This document shows, one piece after another, positions 33,889-43,365 of a DNA stretch of 64,000 nt. Each line of letters opens with the position of its first letter. Positions within the stretch are counted from its first letter, which is position 1. The notes beneath the pieces were generated by a model. It did not search any database and had not been told where the DNA came from. It saw only the letters and a list, made by a program, of their open reading frames with translations. Made by a program: the position numbers and the translations under genes. This DNA comes from Streptomyces marinisediminis. Lineage in GTDB: Bacteria > Actinomycetota > Actinomycetes > Streptomycetales > Streptomycetaceae. The DNA lies in assembly GCF_026262575.1 (NCBI RefSeq), contig NZ_JAPKFL010000020.1:31044-95043 (forward strand). Reading direction: 5' to 3'.

Positions 33889-34392
33889 CTAGCCCATGCC
33901 CGGCGCTGCGCCGAAATCGGTGTCCGGACGCCCCCGGAAGAAGGCCGTCAGCAGGTCGCCGCAGGCGTCGGCGAGCACTCCGGGGACCACCTCGGGGCGA
34001 TGGTTGAGACGCCGGTCGCGGACGACGTCCCACAGCGAACCGGCCGCCCCCGCCTTGGCGTCCCGCGCGCCGTAGACGACGCGGTCGACGCGGGCGAGCA
34101 CGAGCGCCCCGGCGCACATCGTGCACGGCTCCAGGGTGACGACCAGCGTGCACCCGCCCAGCCGCCAGCCGCCGAGCGCCCGGGCGGCCGCGCGCAGGGC
34201 GAGGACCTCGGCGTGCGCGGTCGGGTCACCGCCGGCCTCGCGCTCGTTGCGGCCGCGGCCGAGCACCGTGCCGTCCGGGCCGAGCACCACCGCGCCCACG
34301 GGCACGTCGCCGCTCTGCGGGGCGCGGGCGGCCTCGGCGAGCGCGAGGCGCATCGCGGGCAGCCAGGGATCGCGTACGGGGTCGGCGGACAC
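33889..34392 (-). CDS. tadA: tRNA-specific adenosine deaminase TadA
   Basis: A 167-residue zinc deaminase that converts A34 to inosine in tRNA-Arg(ACG). The catalytic TAHAEVLAL (HAE) and zinc-binding EPCTMCAGAL (PCxxC) are intact, and NxxE appears in RNEREAGGDP. I prefer GTG 34392 over upstream starts. The gene ends 11 bp from the tRNA-Ser 5' end. The associated protein gene lies upstream on the same strand. Confidence 0.93.
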   Translation of the reverse strand: MSADPVRDPWLPAMRLALAEAARAPQSGDVPVGAVVLGPDGTVLGRGRNEREAGGDPTAHAEVLALRAAARALGGWRLGGCTLVVTLEPCTMCAGALVLARVDRVVYGARDAKAGAAGSLWDVVRDRRLNHRPEVVPGVLADACGDLLTAFFRGRPDTDFGAAPGMG

Positions 34393-34561
34393 GGCCCCAT
34401 TCTCCCGCCCGCCCACGACCGCCGCCGTCCGGCCCCGGCAGTGCGGCCCCGGCGGTGCGGTCCCGGCGGCCGTCCGGGCCCCCGCGGGCGTCCCGGCGCC
34501 GGCCCCGGGAACCGTCCGGCCCCGGCCGCCGCGGGGCCGGCCGTGCCGCGTCCGCGCCGGG

Positions 34562-35092
34562 CTAGCGGACCGCCTCCAGCACCTCCGTGCAGCCCAGCGC
34601 GTCGGCGATCTCGCTCAGCGCCTCCTCCGCGCCCAGGGAGAGGACCTCCTTGTCGGCCATCCCGAAGTCCTCCAGCAGCTCCGCGTCCCCGACCGGGCCC
34701 TCGGGCACGGCGTGCGGGCCGGCGTCCGGCTCGTCGCCGTCCGGCTCGGGCTCGCCGTCCTCGGTGCCGTCGAGGTCGGTGAGGCGGTCCAGGTCGTCGG
34801 AGCCGTCCGGCTCGCGGCCCAGCAGCTCGTCGGTGAGCAGGATCTCGCCGTAGGCGCTGCGCGCGGCGGCGGCGGCGCTGGAGACGAAGATCCGCGGGTC
34901 CTCCTCACCGTCCACCCGGACGACGCCGAACCAGGCGCCCTCCTGTTCGATGCAGATCAGGACCGTATCGTCGTCGACGGCCGCCTGATGGGCGAGGTCG
35001 GCGAGATCGTCCAGGGTTTCGACGTCGTCGAGTTCCGTGTCGCTCGCTACCCAACCCTCTTCGGTACGAGCGAGCAGTGCGGCGAAGTACAC
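34562..35092 (-). CDS. tRNA adenosine deaminase-associated protein
   Basis: A 176-residue acidic protein beginning VYFAALLARTEEGWVASDTE at GTG 35092 (GGGAGAG upstream). It combines a beta-rich first half (TVLICIEQEGAWFGVVRVDG) with a helical second half and an Asp/Glu/Gly-rich loop. Actinobacterial genomes keep this gene next to tadA; the biochemical role is not known. Confidence 0.82.
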   Translation of the reverse strand: MYFAALLARTEEGWVASDTELDDVETLDDLADLAHQAAVDDDTVLICIEQEGAWFGVVRVDGEEDPRIFVSSAAAAARSAYGEILLTDELLGREPDGSDDLDRLTDLDGTEDGEPEPDGDEPDAGPHAVPEGPVGDAELLEDFGMADKEVLSLGAEEALSEIADALGCTEVLEAVR

Positions 35093-35246
35093 CGTGACTC
35101 TCCCACTGGTTTCCGCGTTCCCGAGTCGCAAGAGGGGCGGCGCCCCGCTCACTTTCGAATCGTGACAGAAACCTCAGCTCCGAGAGGAGTGTTCGGGCGT
35201 GCGTCGGGCAGGTGTTTACCGCCCGCACGCCGACTGGCCCCACGCT

Positions 35247-35537
35247 TCACCAGCGGAACGTGCGCATCCGCATCTGCTCCCGCATGCGCGCCGCCCGGGC
35301 GCGGCGCGGCTGGACGCGGTCCCGCAGCGCCTTGGCCTCGCTCAGCTCGCGCAGGAACAGCGCGCGCCGCCGCAGCCGTTCGGGGTCGAAGACGGCCTCG
35401 CCCGGCCGCGGCGCGGCCCGCCCCTCGGAGGTGCGCGGCCGCTCCGGCGGCTCGCCGCGCGCCTCGCGCGGGGGGCGCCGGGGGCTCCGGGCGCCGGAGG
35501 GGGCGGGGGAACGCCTGGCGGGGGACGCTTCGGGCAT
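35247..35537 (-). CDS. Basic conserved hypothetical protein, 96 aa
   Basis: ATG 35537 preceded by GGAGGTGAT at good spacing. The first 45 residues are Pro/Arg/Ala-rich and disordered. The second half is a helical block, AVFDPERLRRRALFLRELSE and AKALRDRVQPRRARAARMRE, ending MRMRTFRW. Strongly basic, so nucleic-acid or membrane contact is possible. Divergent from upp. Confidence 0.72.
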   Translation of the reverse strand: MPEASPARRSPAPSGARSPRRPPREARGEPPERPRTSEGRAAPRPGEAVFDPERLRRRALFLRELSEAKALRDRVQPRRARAARMREQMRMRTFRW

Positions 35538-35623
35538 CGTGCATCACCTCCGGCCTGTGCGTCCCACTTTCCCCGGAACATCTGTTTCATGCCACCGGAG
35601 GCGGCGCCGGTAGGGTGCGGGGC

Positions 35624-36259
35624 ATGCGGACCCACGTCGTCGACCACCCGCTGGTGGCGCACAAACTCACCACCCTGCGCGACGCGCGCACCGACTCCCC
35701 CACCTTCCGGCGGCTCGCCGACGAGCTGGTGACCCTGCTCGCCTACGAGGCCACGCGAGACGTGCGCACCGAGCGGGTCGGCATCACCACCCCGGTCACC
35801 GGGACGACCGGGGTGCGGCTGTCCCGGCCGCGCCCCCTGGTCGTGCCGATCCTGCGCGCCGGGCTCGGCATGCTCGACGGCATGGTGCGGCTGCTGCCGA
35901 CGGCCGAGGTGGGCTTCCTGGGCATGATCCGCGACGAGGAGACGCTGCAGGCGTCCACGTACGCCACCCGCATGCCCGACGAGCTCTCCGGGCGGCAGGT
36001 CTACGTGCTCGACCCGATGCTGGCCACCGGGGGCACGCTCGTCGCCGCCATCCGCGAGCTGATCGCGCGCGGCGCGGACGACGTCACCGCGCTCTGCCTG
36101 CTGGCCGCGCCCGAGGGCGTCGAACTGATGGAACGGGAGCTGGCCGGGACGCCGGTGACCGTGGTGACGGCCGCCGTCGACGAGCGGCTCAACGAGGACG
36201 GGTACATCGTGCCGGGCCTGGGGGACGCGGGCGACCGCATGTACGGCGCCGCGGGCTGA
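35624..36259 (+). CDS. upp: Uracil phosphoribosyltransferase
   Basis: A 211-residue enzyme of pyrimidine salvage making UMP from uracil and PRPP. It has LSRPRPLVVPILRAGLGMLD, the PRPP loop VLDPMLATGGTLVAAI and the uracil-binding end YIVPGLGDAGDRMYG. TAGGGT (35611-35616) lies seven bases before the ATG, so the mRNA is probably leaderless. Confidence 0.96.
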   Translation: MRTHVVDHPLVAHKLTTLRDARTDSPTFRRLADELVTLLAYEATRDVRTERVGITTPVTGTTGVRLSRPRPLVVPILRAGLGMLDGMVRLLPTAEVGFLGMIRDEETLQASTYATRMPDELSGRQVYVLDPMLATGGTLVAAIRELIARGADDVTALCLLAAPEGVELMERELAGTPVTVVTAAVDERLNEDGYIVPGLGDAGDRMYGAAG

Positions 36260-36277
36260 CCCGGGGCCGCGGCGCGC

Positions 36278-36964
36278 TCAGCAGCCGGTCGGCCGGGGCT
36301 TCGGCGACGGACTGGCCAGCGCGGTGACGGTGCGCGCGGCGTCCGCCGGAGCGGCCAGCTCCGTGAAGCCGTCCCCGAGTACGAGATCCACGCTGCCCGC
36401 GGCCGCCCCCTCGCGCGCGGCGTCCACCCGGTTCTCGGCCCGGGCGAGGTGCGCGCCCAGCAGGGCGAAGACGCCGTCGGCCGCGGCGTCCGGCGGGCCG
36501 ATGAGCAGTCCCGGCGCCGACACCTCGCCGTCCAGCTCCGGCGGGGCGTTGTCCACGGCGCCGATGGTGAAGCCGCGCTCCTCCAGCGCGTCGGCGGTGC
36601 GCTGGGCCAGGCCCGCGCGCCGGGTCGCGTTGAGCACGTTGACCGTGACGTCGGCGGGCCGCGCGACGCTCACCGGCGAGACGCGCTCGGACCCGGCCGA
36701 CGCGGACGCCACGGGCGGCTCCGTGGCGGAGTCCGCGGGACGCGGCGAGCAGGCCGCGGCGTGCGCGGAGCGCACCGGCGCGGTGTGGCCGGCGAAGACG
36801 TCGACGAGCTGCAGCGTGCCCCACGACAACAGGCCCAGCGCGGTGACCGCGGCCAGGCCGCCCAGCACGATCCGGCGGCGGCCGCGACGGCGCCGCATCC
36901 GGGGGTAGCGGTCTCCCGTGATGCGGTACTCGCCGCCCATGCCGGGGGGAGTCAGCATGCTCAT
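36278..36964 (-). CDS. Membrane-anchored LytR C-terminal domain protein
   Basis: A 228-residue protein. A basic tail (YPRMRRRRGRRRIV) precedes one membrane helix (about 33-55), a linker and a LytR_C domain (VTVNVLNATRRAGLAQRTAD, ERGFTIGAVDN). This domain alone, without the LCP catalytic domain, suggests an accessory role in wall-polymer attachment. TACCCT six bases before the ATG at 36964 points to a leaderless transcript. Convergent with upp. Confidence 0.82.
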   Translation of the reverse strand: MSMLTPPGMGGEYRITGDRYPRMRRRRGRRRIVLGGLAAVTALGLLSWGTLQLVDVFAGHTAPVRSAHAAACSPRPADSATEPPVASASAGSERVSPVSVARPADVTVNVLNATRRAGLAQRTADALEERGFTIGAVDNAPPELDGEVSAPGLLIGPPDAAADGVFALLGAHLARAENRVDAAREGAAAGSVDLVLGDGFTELAAPADAARTVTALASPSPKPRPTGC

Positions 36965-37311
36965 GGCCGCAGGGTATCTCCGCGCGAAGGATGTGCGTAC
37001 TGGCTGAACATCGTACGGGGCCGGGGGCGCCCCGAAAGGGTCACGGCACTACGGAGAACAGGCCAGCGCCCGCCCCCGCCGCACCGCCGGCACCGGGACG
37101 GTGGCGGGAGCGCCGACCGGCCCGGGGGCCTGCCGCGGGCCCGTACACCGGCGTACCGGTGCGGCGCCCTCGCGGGCGGCGTCCGGCGCGGGGGCCGGGC
37201 CGGGTCGTCGAGCCGGGGCGGGGCGTCCCGGCGCGCCCGGGCGCCCCACCGCGCGGCGTGCCCGGCCGGGCTATGGGGCGCCGGACGGGGGCGGGCGGGA
37301 AGTGGCCGGGT
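36965..37311. other. 347-bp interval without a gene
   Basis: Only Arg/Ala/Gly/Pro low-complexity frames. It carries the LytR_C promoter at its left end; nothing else is recognised. Confidence 0.5.
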
Positions 37312-37608
37312 TCAGTCGAGTTCGAGCACGCGGGCGTGCAGGATCTGGCGTTGCTGGAGCGCGGCCCGTACGGCCCGGTGCAGCCCGTCCTCCAGGTAGA
37401 GGTCCCCCTGCCACTTCACGACGTGCGCGAACAGGTCGCCGTAGAAGGTGGAGTCCTCCGCCAGCAGCGTCTCCAGGTCGAGCTGCCCCTTGGTGGTGAC
37501 GAGCTGGTCAAGTCGGACCGGGCGCGGGGCGACGTCCGCCCACTGGCGGGTGCTGTCCCGGCCGTGGTCGGGGTACGGTCGACCGTTTCCGATGCGCTTG
37601 AAGATCAC
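37312..37608 (-). CDS. VapB-like conserved protein, 98 aa
   Basis: Starts MIFKRIGNGRPYPDHGRDST and includes VAPRPVRLDQLVTTKGQLDL, DSTFYGDLFAHVVKWQGDLY and a helical C-terminus HRAVRAALQQRQILHARVLE. Highly conserved across Streptomyces as I remember it, where it is often labelled a VapB-family antitoxin. There is no toxin gene beside it, so that label is doubtful. Confidence 0.75.
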   Translation of the reverse strand: MIFKRIGNGRPYPDHGRDSTRQWADVAPRPVRLDQLVTTKGQLDLETLLAEDSTFYGDLFAHVVKWQGDLYLEDGLHRAVRAALQQRQILHARVLELD

Positions 37609-37776
37609 ACGGAAAGCCTACCGGGCGCACGGCACCCGGCACAGCCGACTGAACCGGCGTGAGCACCGGCGCACCCGGGGCGCACGACACCCGGCGCGCG
37701 CCCTTCCCGGGCCGCAGCACGGGCGTCCCCCCGGTCCGCCGGGACCGGGAGGACGCCCGCTCGGGTGAGGCCGGTG

Positions 37777-39366
37777 TTACTCGGTCACGCCGCCGTGGTC
37801 GTGGTCGTGGCCGCCGTCGGTGTCGGACCCTGGGCCGGAGGGCACGGAGGGCACCTCGGCGGTGAGCGAGGAGGTGTCCCAGGCGTATCGCCCGACCGCG
37901 TCCGCGATCACCCGGACGTTGACGTCGAGCGCGTGCTCGTTGACGTTGTCCAGGTCGTCGCAGGCCTGGTGGTAGCACGGGTCGTAGGACTCGCCGGCCG
38001 TACCGCCCCACAGGGCGACCTGCTGCTCGGTCTTGACGCCCTCCGCACCGGTGAAGGTGCCGCCGGAGGGGATGCCGACCTCGATGAACGGGCCGTAGTC
38101 CGACCGTCCGGTGAAGTCGGTGCCGCGCGGCTCCTCGCCCCGGGAGCGGATGAACTCGTTGATGCCGTGCTCGATCTGCGCCGAGCCCTCCGGGCCCGGA
38201 CCGGCGCCCACGCCGTCGGAGTCGTCGCCGTCGTAGACGAACAGGCCGTAGTTGGGGGAGGCGATCATGTCGAAGTTGAGGTAGAGGGCGATCCGCTCGC
38301 GCTCGGCCTCCGACAGCGCGCCCACGTAGTGCTCCGCGCCCAGCAGCCCGAGCTCCTCGGCGCCCCACAGCGCGAACCGCACCTTGTTGGCGGGCTGCGC
38401 CCGGTGGTCGCCGCGCGGGTGCCACTGCTTGGTCGCCCACGCGTACTGCAGCGCGGACTCCAGCACGCCGGCCGAGCCGGAGGCGTTGTCGTTGATGCCC
38501 GGGCCCTCCGGCACGGAGTCGAGGTGGGCGCCGACCATCACCACGTTGTCCTCGTCGCCGCCGCGTGTCTCGGCGATGACGTTGCTGGTGGTGCGCTCCT
38601 CCTGGAACTCGATGAGCTCCAGGTTGACGGTGACCTCGCCCGCCGCCACGGCGTCGGACAGCGCCTCGCCCGCGGCCTGGGACAGCCCGCCGGTCGGGAC
38701 CCGCCCGGCCGCCGGGTCGCCCAGCGTGCCGTTGAGGTCGCCCTCGACGTTGTTGTAGACCAGCGCGCCCAGCGCGCCCGCCTCCGCGGCGGCGGCCTGC
38801 TTCTCCGCGAAGGAGCAGCCGCCGCGCTGGATCAGGGCGATCCGGTCGGTGAAGTCCCCGGCGGCGTAGTCGTCGGTGGTGCAGCCGGTGGTGCCGTCCT
38901 CGTCCACCGGGACCTCGGTCACGGCCGCCTCGACGCCGCCCTCGGCGGTGCTGGGCGTGTAGGTCATCAGGGTGATGGGAATGTCGCGCTGCTCGGGCGT
39001 GAGCTGGGTGAGCGACTCGGCGACCGTCTCGCGGTAGGTGAACGCGAACTCCTGCTGCGTCACCTCGTACCCGGCCGCGCGCAGCAGGGCGCTCGCGTAC
39101 CAGGCGGACATGTCGTAGCCCCGGGAGCCGGCGGCCCGGTTGTCGTCGTTGAGGTCGGCGATGGCCTGGAAGACCCGCATGTGCCGCAGGGCGCCGTCCC
39201 CGGTGGTCTTGCGGACGAGCTGCTTGGCCAGCCGCTCGCCCCGCTCGGCCGGGTCCTGCTGGGCGGCGGCGGGCGCGGCGGTGGCGGTGACGAGCAGGGG
39301 CGCGGCCACCGCGGCGGCGGCGAAGGCGGCCAGGGCGCGCCGTCTGTTCCTGGGCGAATCTGACAC
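37777..39366 (-). CDS. Secreted M28 zinc aminopeptidase with PA domain
   Basis: A 529-residue protein from GTG 39366 (GGAAGGA upstream), with an Arg-rich Sec/Tat-like signal cleaved near PAAAQ. A protease-associated domain (CSFAEKQAAAAEAGALGALVYNN) sits in the first half. The di-zinc catalytic domain has GAHLDSVPEGPGINDNASG, WGAEELGLLGAEHYV, NFDMIAS and YHQACDD, supplying the His, Asp, Glu, Asp and His ligands. The tail is acidic and His-rich (HDHDHGG). It is a Streptomyces aminopeptidase releasing hydrophobic N-terminal residues. Confidence 0.92.
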   Translation of the reverse strand: MSDSPRNRRRALAAFAAAAVAAPLLVTATAAPAAAQQDPAERGERLAKQLVRKTTGDGALRHMRVFQAIADLNDDNRAAGSRGYDMSAWYASALLRAAGYEVTQQEFAFTYRETVAESLTQLTPEQRDIPITLMTYTPSTAEGGVEAAVTEVPVDEDGTTGCTTDDYAAGDFTDRIALIQRGGCSFAEKQAAAAEAGALGALVYNNVEGDLNGTLGDPAAGRVPTGGLSQAAGEALSDAVAAGEVTVNLELIEFQEERTTSNVIAETRGGDEDNVVMVGAHLDSVPEGPGINDNASGSAGVLESALQYAWATKQWHPRGDHRAQPANKVRFALWGAEELGLLGAEHYVGALSEAERERIALYLNFDMIASPNYGLFVYDGDDSDGVGAGPGPEGSAQIEHGINEFIRSRGEEPRGTDFTGRSDYGPFIEVGIPSGGTFTGAEGVKTEQQVALWGGTAGESYDPCYHQACDDLDNVNEHALDVNVRVIADAVGRYAWDTSSLTAEVPSVPSGPGSDTDGGHDHDHGGVTE

Positions 39367-40025
39367 GGACAGTCCTTCCGGTGGAGGAGCGGCAGGAGCG
39401 GCGCGGGGGCGCTGGGCGCTCGGCCGCCGCCGGCTGCGTGCTGTTCGGTGTGCTGTGCCTCGTGCTGGTGTGCGTGCTGGTGTGCGTGCTGTTCCGCGTG
39501 TGCGGGCGTGCTGTTCGGCGTGGGGGGCCGCGTGTCCGGGTTGCGGACGCGCGTCGCAGGCAAGGTAGCGGGCGCGGCGCGCGATGGGAACGCATGTCGC
39601 ACACTTCGCCCCCACGGGTGTGGCGCGAGGGGCTCCGGCCGGAGTCACCGCGCGGCCCGGGCCGCGCCTCCCGGGCGGGCGCGGACGGAGCGGCACGGTC
39701 CCGCCGGAGCGGCTCCCGCACCCGGCGGGTCCGCGGCCTCCCGGCGGCGGGCCTCCCGGGGAGCCCGCCGGCGCTGGGGACGCCGCGTCCGCCCGCCCCG
39801 CCCGGGCCTCCCGGCGCCGGCTTGCCGCGCGAACCCGCCGGGGAGCACCGCACCGGCGCCGGCCGGCCGCACGGCCCCGGGGGCCGGAGCGCCCGCGCGG
39901 TCGGCGCCCGCGCGTGCTCCCCCACGCGCCGGGCGCACCCCGCGCACGCCCCGCGCGTGAGCGCGCGGCCCGCCGTTCGGCCTGCTCCGGTCGCCCGGAG
40001 CGCGCGGCGCCACCACAGTGGGAGG
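39367..40025. other. 659-bp interval; skewed repeat at left, no gene
   Basis: The first 150 bp (39438-39530) are an irregular repeat of GTGCTG/GTGTGC words. The rest is G+C-rich with only low-complexity translations. The promoters of both divergent genes must lie here but no consensus stands out. Confidence 0.45.
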
Positions 40026-41165
40026 GTGGGCAGGCGAGGGCTGGACGCAGTGGTGGACGGGCTGGACGCGGAGACCACCGGTCGGCGGCTCGCCCGGTTC
40101 CTGCCGCCCGTGCTCCTGGTGGCGGCCGTCACCGCACAGGGCCTGACCCCGCGGACCTTCGTCTTCGCCGCCCTGTTCGCCGCCGTCCCGCTCGTCGCGG
40201 CGCCCCTGTACTCCGCCTGGGCGACCGCGTTGCTCGGCCTGCTCGCCTCGGCCTCGCTGAGCGTGCTGATGTACGCGCGCGACGGCTTCGACCTCTTCGA
40301 AGGCACCCTCCGGGCCGCGACGGTGACCACGGTCTCCGTCATCGCCGTCGTCCTGAACCGCGTCCTCCGGCGCAGCCAGAGGCAACTGGCCAGCGTGCGC
40401 GACATCGCCGAGGCGGCGCAGCGCGCACTGCTGCCACCCCCCGAGCGGCGGCTCGGCCCGCTGCGGATCGCGGCGCGCTACCAGGCCGCCCACACCGACG
40501 CGAGCATCGGCGGCGACCTGTACGCCGTGCAGGACAGCGCCTTCGGCGTGCGCATGCTGGTGGGGGACGTGCGCGGCAAGGGCCTGGAGGCGGTCGGTGC
40601 GGTGGCGATCGTGCTGGGTGCCTTCCGGGAGGCCGCCGAGGACGAGGAGACGCTGGCCGGGGTGGCCGAGCGGCTGGACCGGGCACTGCGCCGCGAGGCC
40701 GCCCGCCGCGCGGGGACGCTGGACGCGTCGGAGGGGTTCACCACGGCCGCGCTCGCGCAGGTCTCCGGGGACGGGCGGCTCCACGTCGTCAACTGCGGGC
40801 ACCCGCCGCCGCTGCTGCTCGCTCCGGACGGCGAGGTGGGTGTCCTGGACGCGTCCACGCCCGCCCTGCCGCTCGGCCTGGCCGCGCTGCCCGTCGGCCT
40901 CCAGGAACCCCCCGGGACCGACGCGTTCCGCCTCCCGCCCGGGAGCACGCTGCTGATGCACACCGACGGGCTCACCGAGGCCCGCGACCCCCACGGCGTC
41001 TTCTACGACCTCACCCACCGGCTGGGCGAGGAGGACTGGGCGCGGGCCGGACCCGACGCGCTGCTGGACGCGCTGCTGGCGGACGTGGCGGAGCACACCC
41101 ACGGCGGCCCGACGGACGACATGGCCCTGCTCGCCGTGACGTACTCCGACCGTGACGGTGAGTGA
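40026..41165 (+). CDS. Membrane-bound SpoIIE/RsbU-type PP2C phosphatase
   Basis: About 379 residues. Three to four helices at 20-105 (RFLPPVLLVAAVTAQGLT, TFVFAALFAAVPLVAAPLYS, VTTVSVIAVVLNRVL) precede a linker helix and a PP2C domain with IGGDLYAV, VGDVRGKGLEAVG, MHTDGLTEARD and DDMALLAV, all metal-binding Asp present. Such phosphatases dephosphorylate anti-anti-sigma factors and could feed SigF/SigN-type switches. GTG 40026 has a ribosome site that is too close; GTG 40050 is an equally possible start. Confidence 0.85.
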   Translation: MGRRGLDAVVDGLDAETTGRRLARFLPPVLLVAAVTAQGLTPRTFVFAALFAAVPLVAAPLYSAWATALLGLLASASLSVLMYARDGFDLFEGTLRAATVTTVSVIAVVLNRVLRRSQRQLASVRDIAEAAQRALLPPPERRLGPLRIAARYQAAHTDASIGGDLYAVQDSAFGVRMLVGDVRGKGLEAVGAVAIVLGAFREAAEDEETLAGVAERLDRALRREAARRAGTLDASEGFTTAALAQVSGDGRLHVVNCGHPPPLLLAPDGEVGVLDASTPALPLGLAALPVGLQEPPGTDAFRLPPGSTLLMHTDGLTEARDPHGVFYDLTHRLGEEDWARAGPDALLDALLADVAEHTHGGPTDDMALLAVTYSDRDGE

Positions 41166-41384
41166 CCGGGCGTACCGCGTGAGATGACGACTTGGCCACG
41201 ATCGGCCCGGGGAGGGCAACCACAGGGGTGGAGGCATATGCCCGGTTCTGCCCCGCGCTGCGGCGAACGTGCAGGCCGGAGCGGGGGGTTGTTCCCCGGA
41301 AAGCTTGGAATATGAGGCACGCGTCTATTAACGTTCGATAACGCAGCGCGGTCGTCACCGCCGCCGCAAGAGGCGGCACCGTGC

Positions 41385-41555
41385 GCCTTGGCCGAATCCT
41401 GACAGTGCGTCGACTGCCAACCCGGCTGCACCACGGCATCACCGCACTCAAGGAACCGGGGAACCACTTCTTGGGGTGAATCGGGCACCCGTGCCCGTAG
41501 GAGACCTTCCTGCTCCGAACCCGTCAGCTAACCCGGTAGGCGAGAAGGAAGGAAA
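41385..41555 (+). promoter_or_regulatory. c-di-AMP (ydaO/yuaA) riboswitch
   Basis: The leader contains the hallmark blocks in order: CTTGGCCGAATCCTGACAG (from about 41387), CAACCCGGCTGC, TTGGGGTGAATCGGGC, CCCGTAGGAGACCTTCC, then CGTCAGCTAACCCGGTAGGC and GAAGGAAAGGAG. This matches the actinobacterial ydaO aptamer before rpfA and M23 peptidase genes, where c-di-AMP switches expression off. The aptamer ends about 15 bases before the GTG of the peptidase gene. Confidence 0.88.
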
Positions 41556-41568
41556 GGAGAGCGCCCCC

Positions 41569-42627
41569 GTGGCGTCGAGCAGGTCTGCCACCGGTACCGG
41601 ACTGGCCGGTTCCCCCACGTACGAGGTCTACGGACCGGCCCTGTCGGAGTCCGACGACTCCCTCGGCACGTGGAACCCCACCACCGACAGCGTCCGCCCC
41701 GTGCGCGGACGGCACCGGGTGGCCAAACAGCGCGGCATGGCCCGCAGCGGCGCCGTGCTCGGCGTCGGCATGGTCGCGGCCATTGGAGCGGGCGGCATGG
41801 CCAGCGCCCAGTCCCCCTCCACGGCCCCGGTCTCCATGCCCGACCTGAGCGGTCTGACCGACGGCATCCCGGGCGCCTCGCTCCTCGCGGGCGACGCCGA
41901 GGCGGCCGCCGACCCGGCCGACGCCGCCGCCGCGGACCCGGCCGGTACCGCCAAGGCCGCGCCCACCGCGCAAGCGGTGCTGACCGGAGCGGAGAACGGC
42001 ACCGACGCGGGCGAGGCACTGCGCTCCCGCATTCTCCAGCAGGCCAACGCCCAGCAGGCCGCGGCCGACGCCGAGGCCGCCCGGGCCGCGGTCGACGCCG
42101 AGGCCACCGCCGCCGCGGAAGAGGCCGCGCGGACCGCGAAGGCCGAGGCCGAAGCGGAGGCCGAGCGGCAGCGCAAGGCCGAGGAGGAGCGCAAGCGCAA
42201 GGCGGAGGAGGAGCGGCTGCGCAAGCTCGCCGCCAGCTACGCCCTCCCGCTGAGCAGCTACCAACTGACCTCCAGCTTCGGCGACTCCGGCTCCATGTGG
42301 GCCAGCAACCACACCGGGCAGGACTTCGCCGCGCCCACCGGCACCCCGGTCAAGGCCGTGCACGGCGGCACGGTCAAGGAGGCCGGCTGGGCCGGCTCCT
42401 ACGGCTACCGCATCGTGCTCCAGCTCGACGACGGCACCGAGATCTGGTACTGCCACCTGTCCTCGATGACCGTCACCAGCGGCCAGGTCACCACCGGCGA
42501 CACCATCGGCCGCGTCGGCTCCACCGGCAACTCCTCCGGCCCGCACCTGCACCTGGAGGTCCGCCCCGGCGGCGGCGACCCGGTCGACCCGCTGAGCTGG
42601 CTGCGCGGCAAGGGCCTCGACATCTGA
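41569..42627 (+). CDS. Secreted M23 (lysostaphin-type) peptidoglycan endopeptidase
   Basis: A 352-residue protein. GTG 41569 is fixed by AAAGGAG after the riboswitch. A 65-residue cytoplasmic-type N-terminus precedes a hydrophobic export segment (GAVLGVGMVAAIGAGGMASA) and a long Ala/Glu/Lys coiled coil (ERQRKAEEERKRKAEEE). The C-terminal M23 domain has HTGQDFAAPTGTPV (HxxxD) and HLHLEV (HxH) with YCHLSSM between. It cleaves cell-wall cross-bridges; riboswitch control links it to osmotic and spore-germination signalling. Confidence 0.93.
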   Translation: MASSRSATGTGLAGSPTYEVYGPALSESDDSLGTWNPTTDSVRPVRGRHRVAKQRGMARSGAVLGVGMVAAIGAGGMASAQSPSTAPVSMPDLSGLTDGIPGASLLAGDAEAAADPADAAAADPAGTAKAAPTAQAVLTGAENGTDAGEALRSRILQQANAQQAAADAEAARAAVDAEATAAAEEAARTAKAEAEAEAERQRKAEEERKRKAEEERLRKLAASYALPLSSYQLTSSFGDSGSMWASNHTGQDFAAPTGTPVKAVHGGTVKEAGWAGSYGYRIVLQLDDGTEIWYCHLSSMTVTSGQVTTGDTIGRVGSTGNSSGPHLHLEVRPGGGDPVDPLSWLRGKGLDI

Positions 42628-42669
42628 CCCCCGCGCGCCGGTACGTCCGCGACGCAACCGTCCCCGCCT

Positions 42670-42712
42670 CCGGCGGCCCTGGTGGACCACCCCCCGACAC
42701 CAGGGCCGCCGG
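42670..42712 (+). terminator. Terminator of M23 gene
   Basis: CCGGCGGCCCTGGTG and CACCAGGGCCGCCGG arms (15 bp) with a 13-nt loop. Confidence 0.65.
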
Positions 42713-42914
42713 TCCCCACCACGCACCCGCGCCCCCTTCGCCCGCCCCGGGGCGACGGCGCCCGGGGCGGCGTTGTGCGGGCCGGTCGCGGGCGGCGGCT
42801 CCGGGCGGGGGCGCCTCGGCAGCCGGAGCCGGCGGTGGCGTCGCCCCCCCCGGCCGGCTCGCCCCTGTGGCGGCGCCCCGACCGGCGGGCACTGGCAAGC
42901 CCAGCTCGCGGTGG

Positions 42915-43113
42915 AGAGGCGAGTGAGGCGTCGTTGACCGCGTAGCCCTTGCGGCGGTGAGCGCGGTGGATCTCGACGCCCGTCCTGAACCGTCCCGCAC
43001 GACTGTCGGTTTCCCCGACCGTCACAGACCCTGCGAACGCGTGGTCGGCAAGCGCCTCGACGACCAGCCGGAACGCCTCCCCGCCCGGGGGCGTCCAGCA
43101 CGCTCAGCAGTCC
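42915..43113 (-). pseudogene. Relic of a GNAT N-acetyltransferase
   Basis: Reading leftward: LLSVLD, then after a frame change AFRLVVEALADHAFAGSVTV, GETDSRAGRFRTGVEIHRAH and RRKGYAVNDA. RTGVEIHRAHRRKGYA corresponds to the acetyl-CoA loop region of GNAT enzymes. Both ends are missing and a frameshift is present near 43090, so it is non-functional. It lies in an otherwise gene-free 800 bp between the M23 terminator and the DM13 gene. Confidence 0.45.
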
Positions 43114-43365
43114 AGGCACGGAAGCCCTCCTCTGATCGGGGAGGCTCGACCAGGTCGGCACTGCGCACGTCGACGGTCGGACAGCCGCTGGGCGGATCGG
43201 AACCGGGTGACGACCGGCGGCTCCGCACAAGCCGTACCCGGTGGCCGCCCGGACCGGACGCCCGTACCCGCGCCACCGGTACCAGCTCGTCGTGGAGGCC
43301 CACGCCGGGTACCGCACCCGCGGGCGCGGTACCCGGCATCCGGCACGGGCGCCGGGGCCGGACCT

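Noticed and set aside
37312..37608. VapB-like protein as antitoxin of the PIN protein at 1-524
   Set aside because: The genes are 37 kb apart and no toxin adjoins either; pairing is unsupported.
39381..40025. Possible N-terminal membrane extension of the PP2C phosphatase (Val/Leu/Cys-rich stretch)
   Set aside because: It is encoded by a skewed GTGCTG/GTGTGC repeat followed by low-complexity sequence; the PP2C has its own helices and closer starts.
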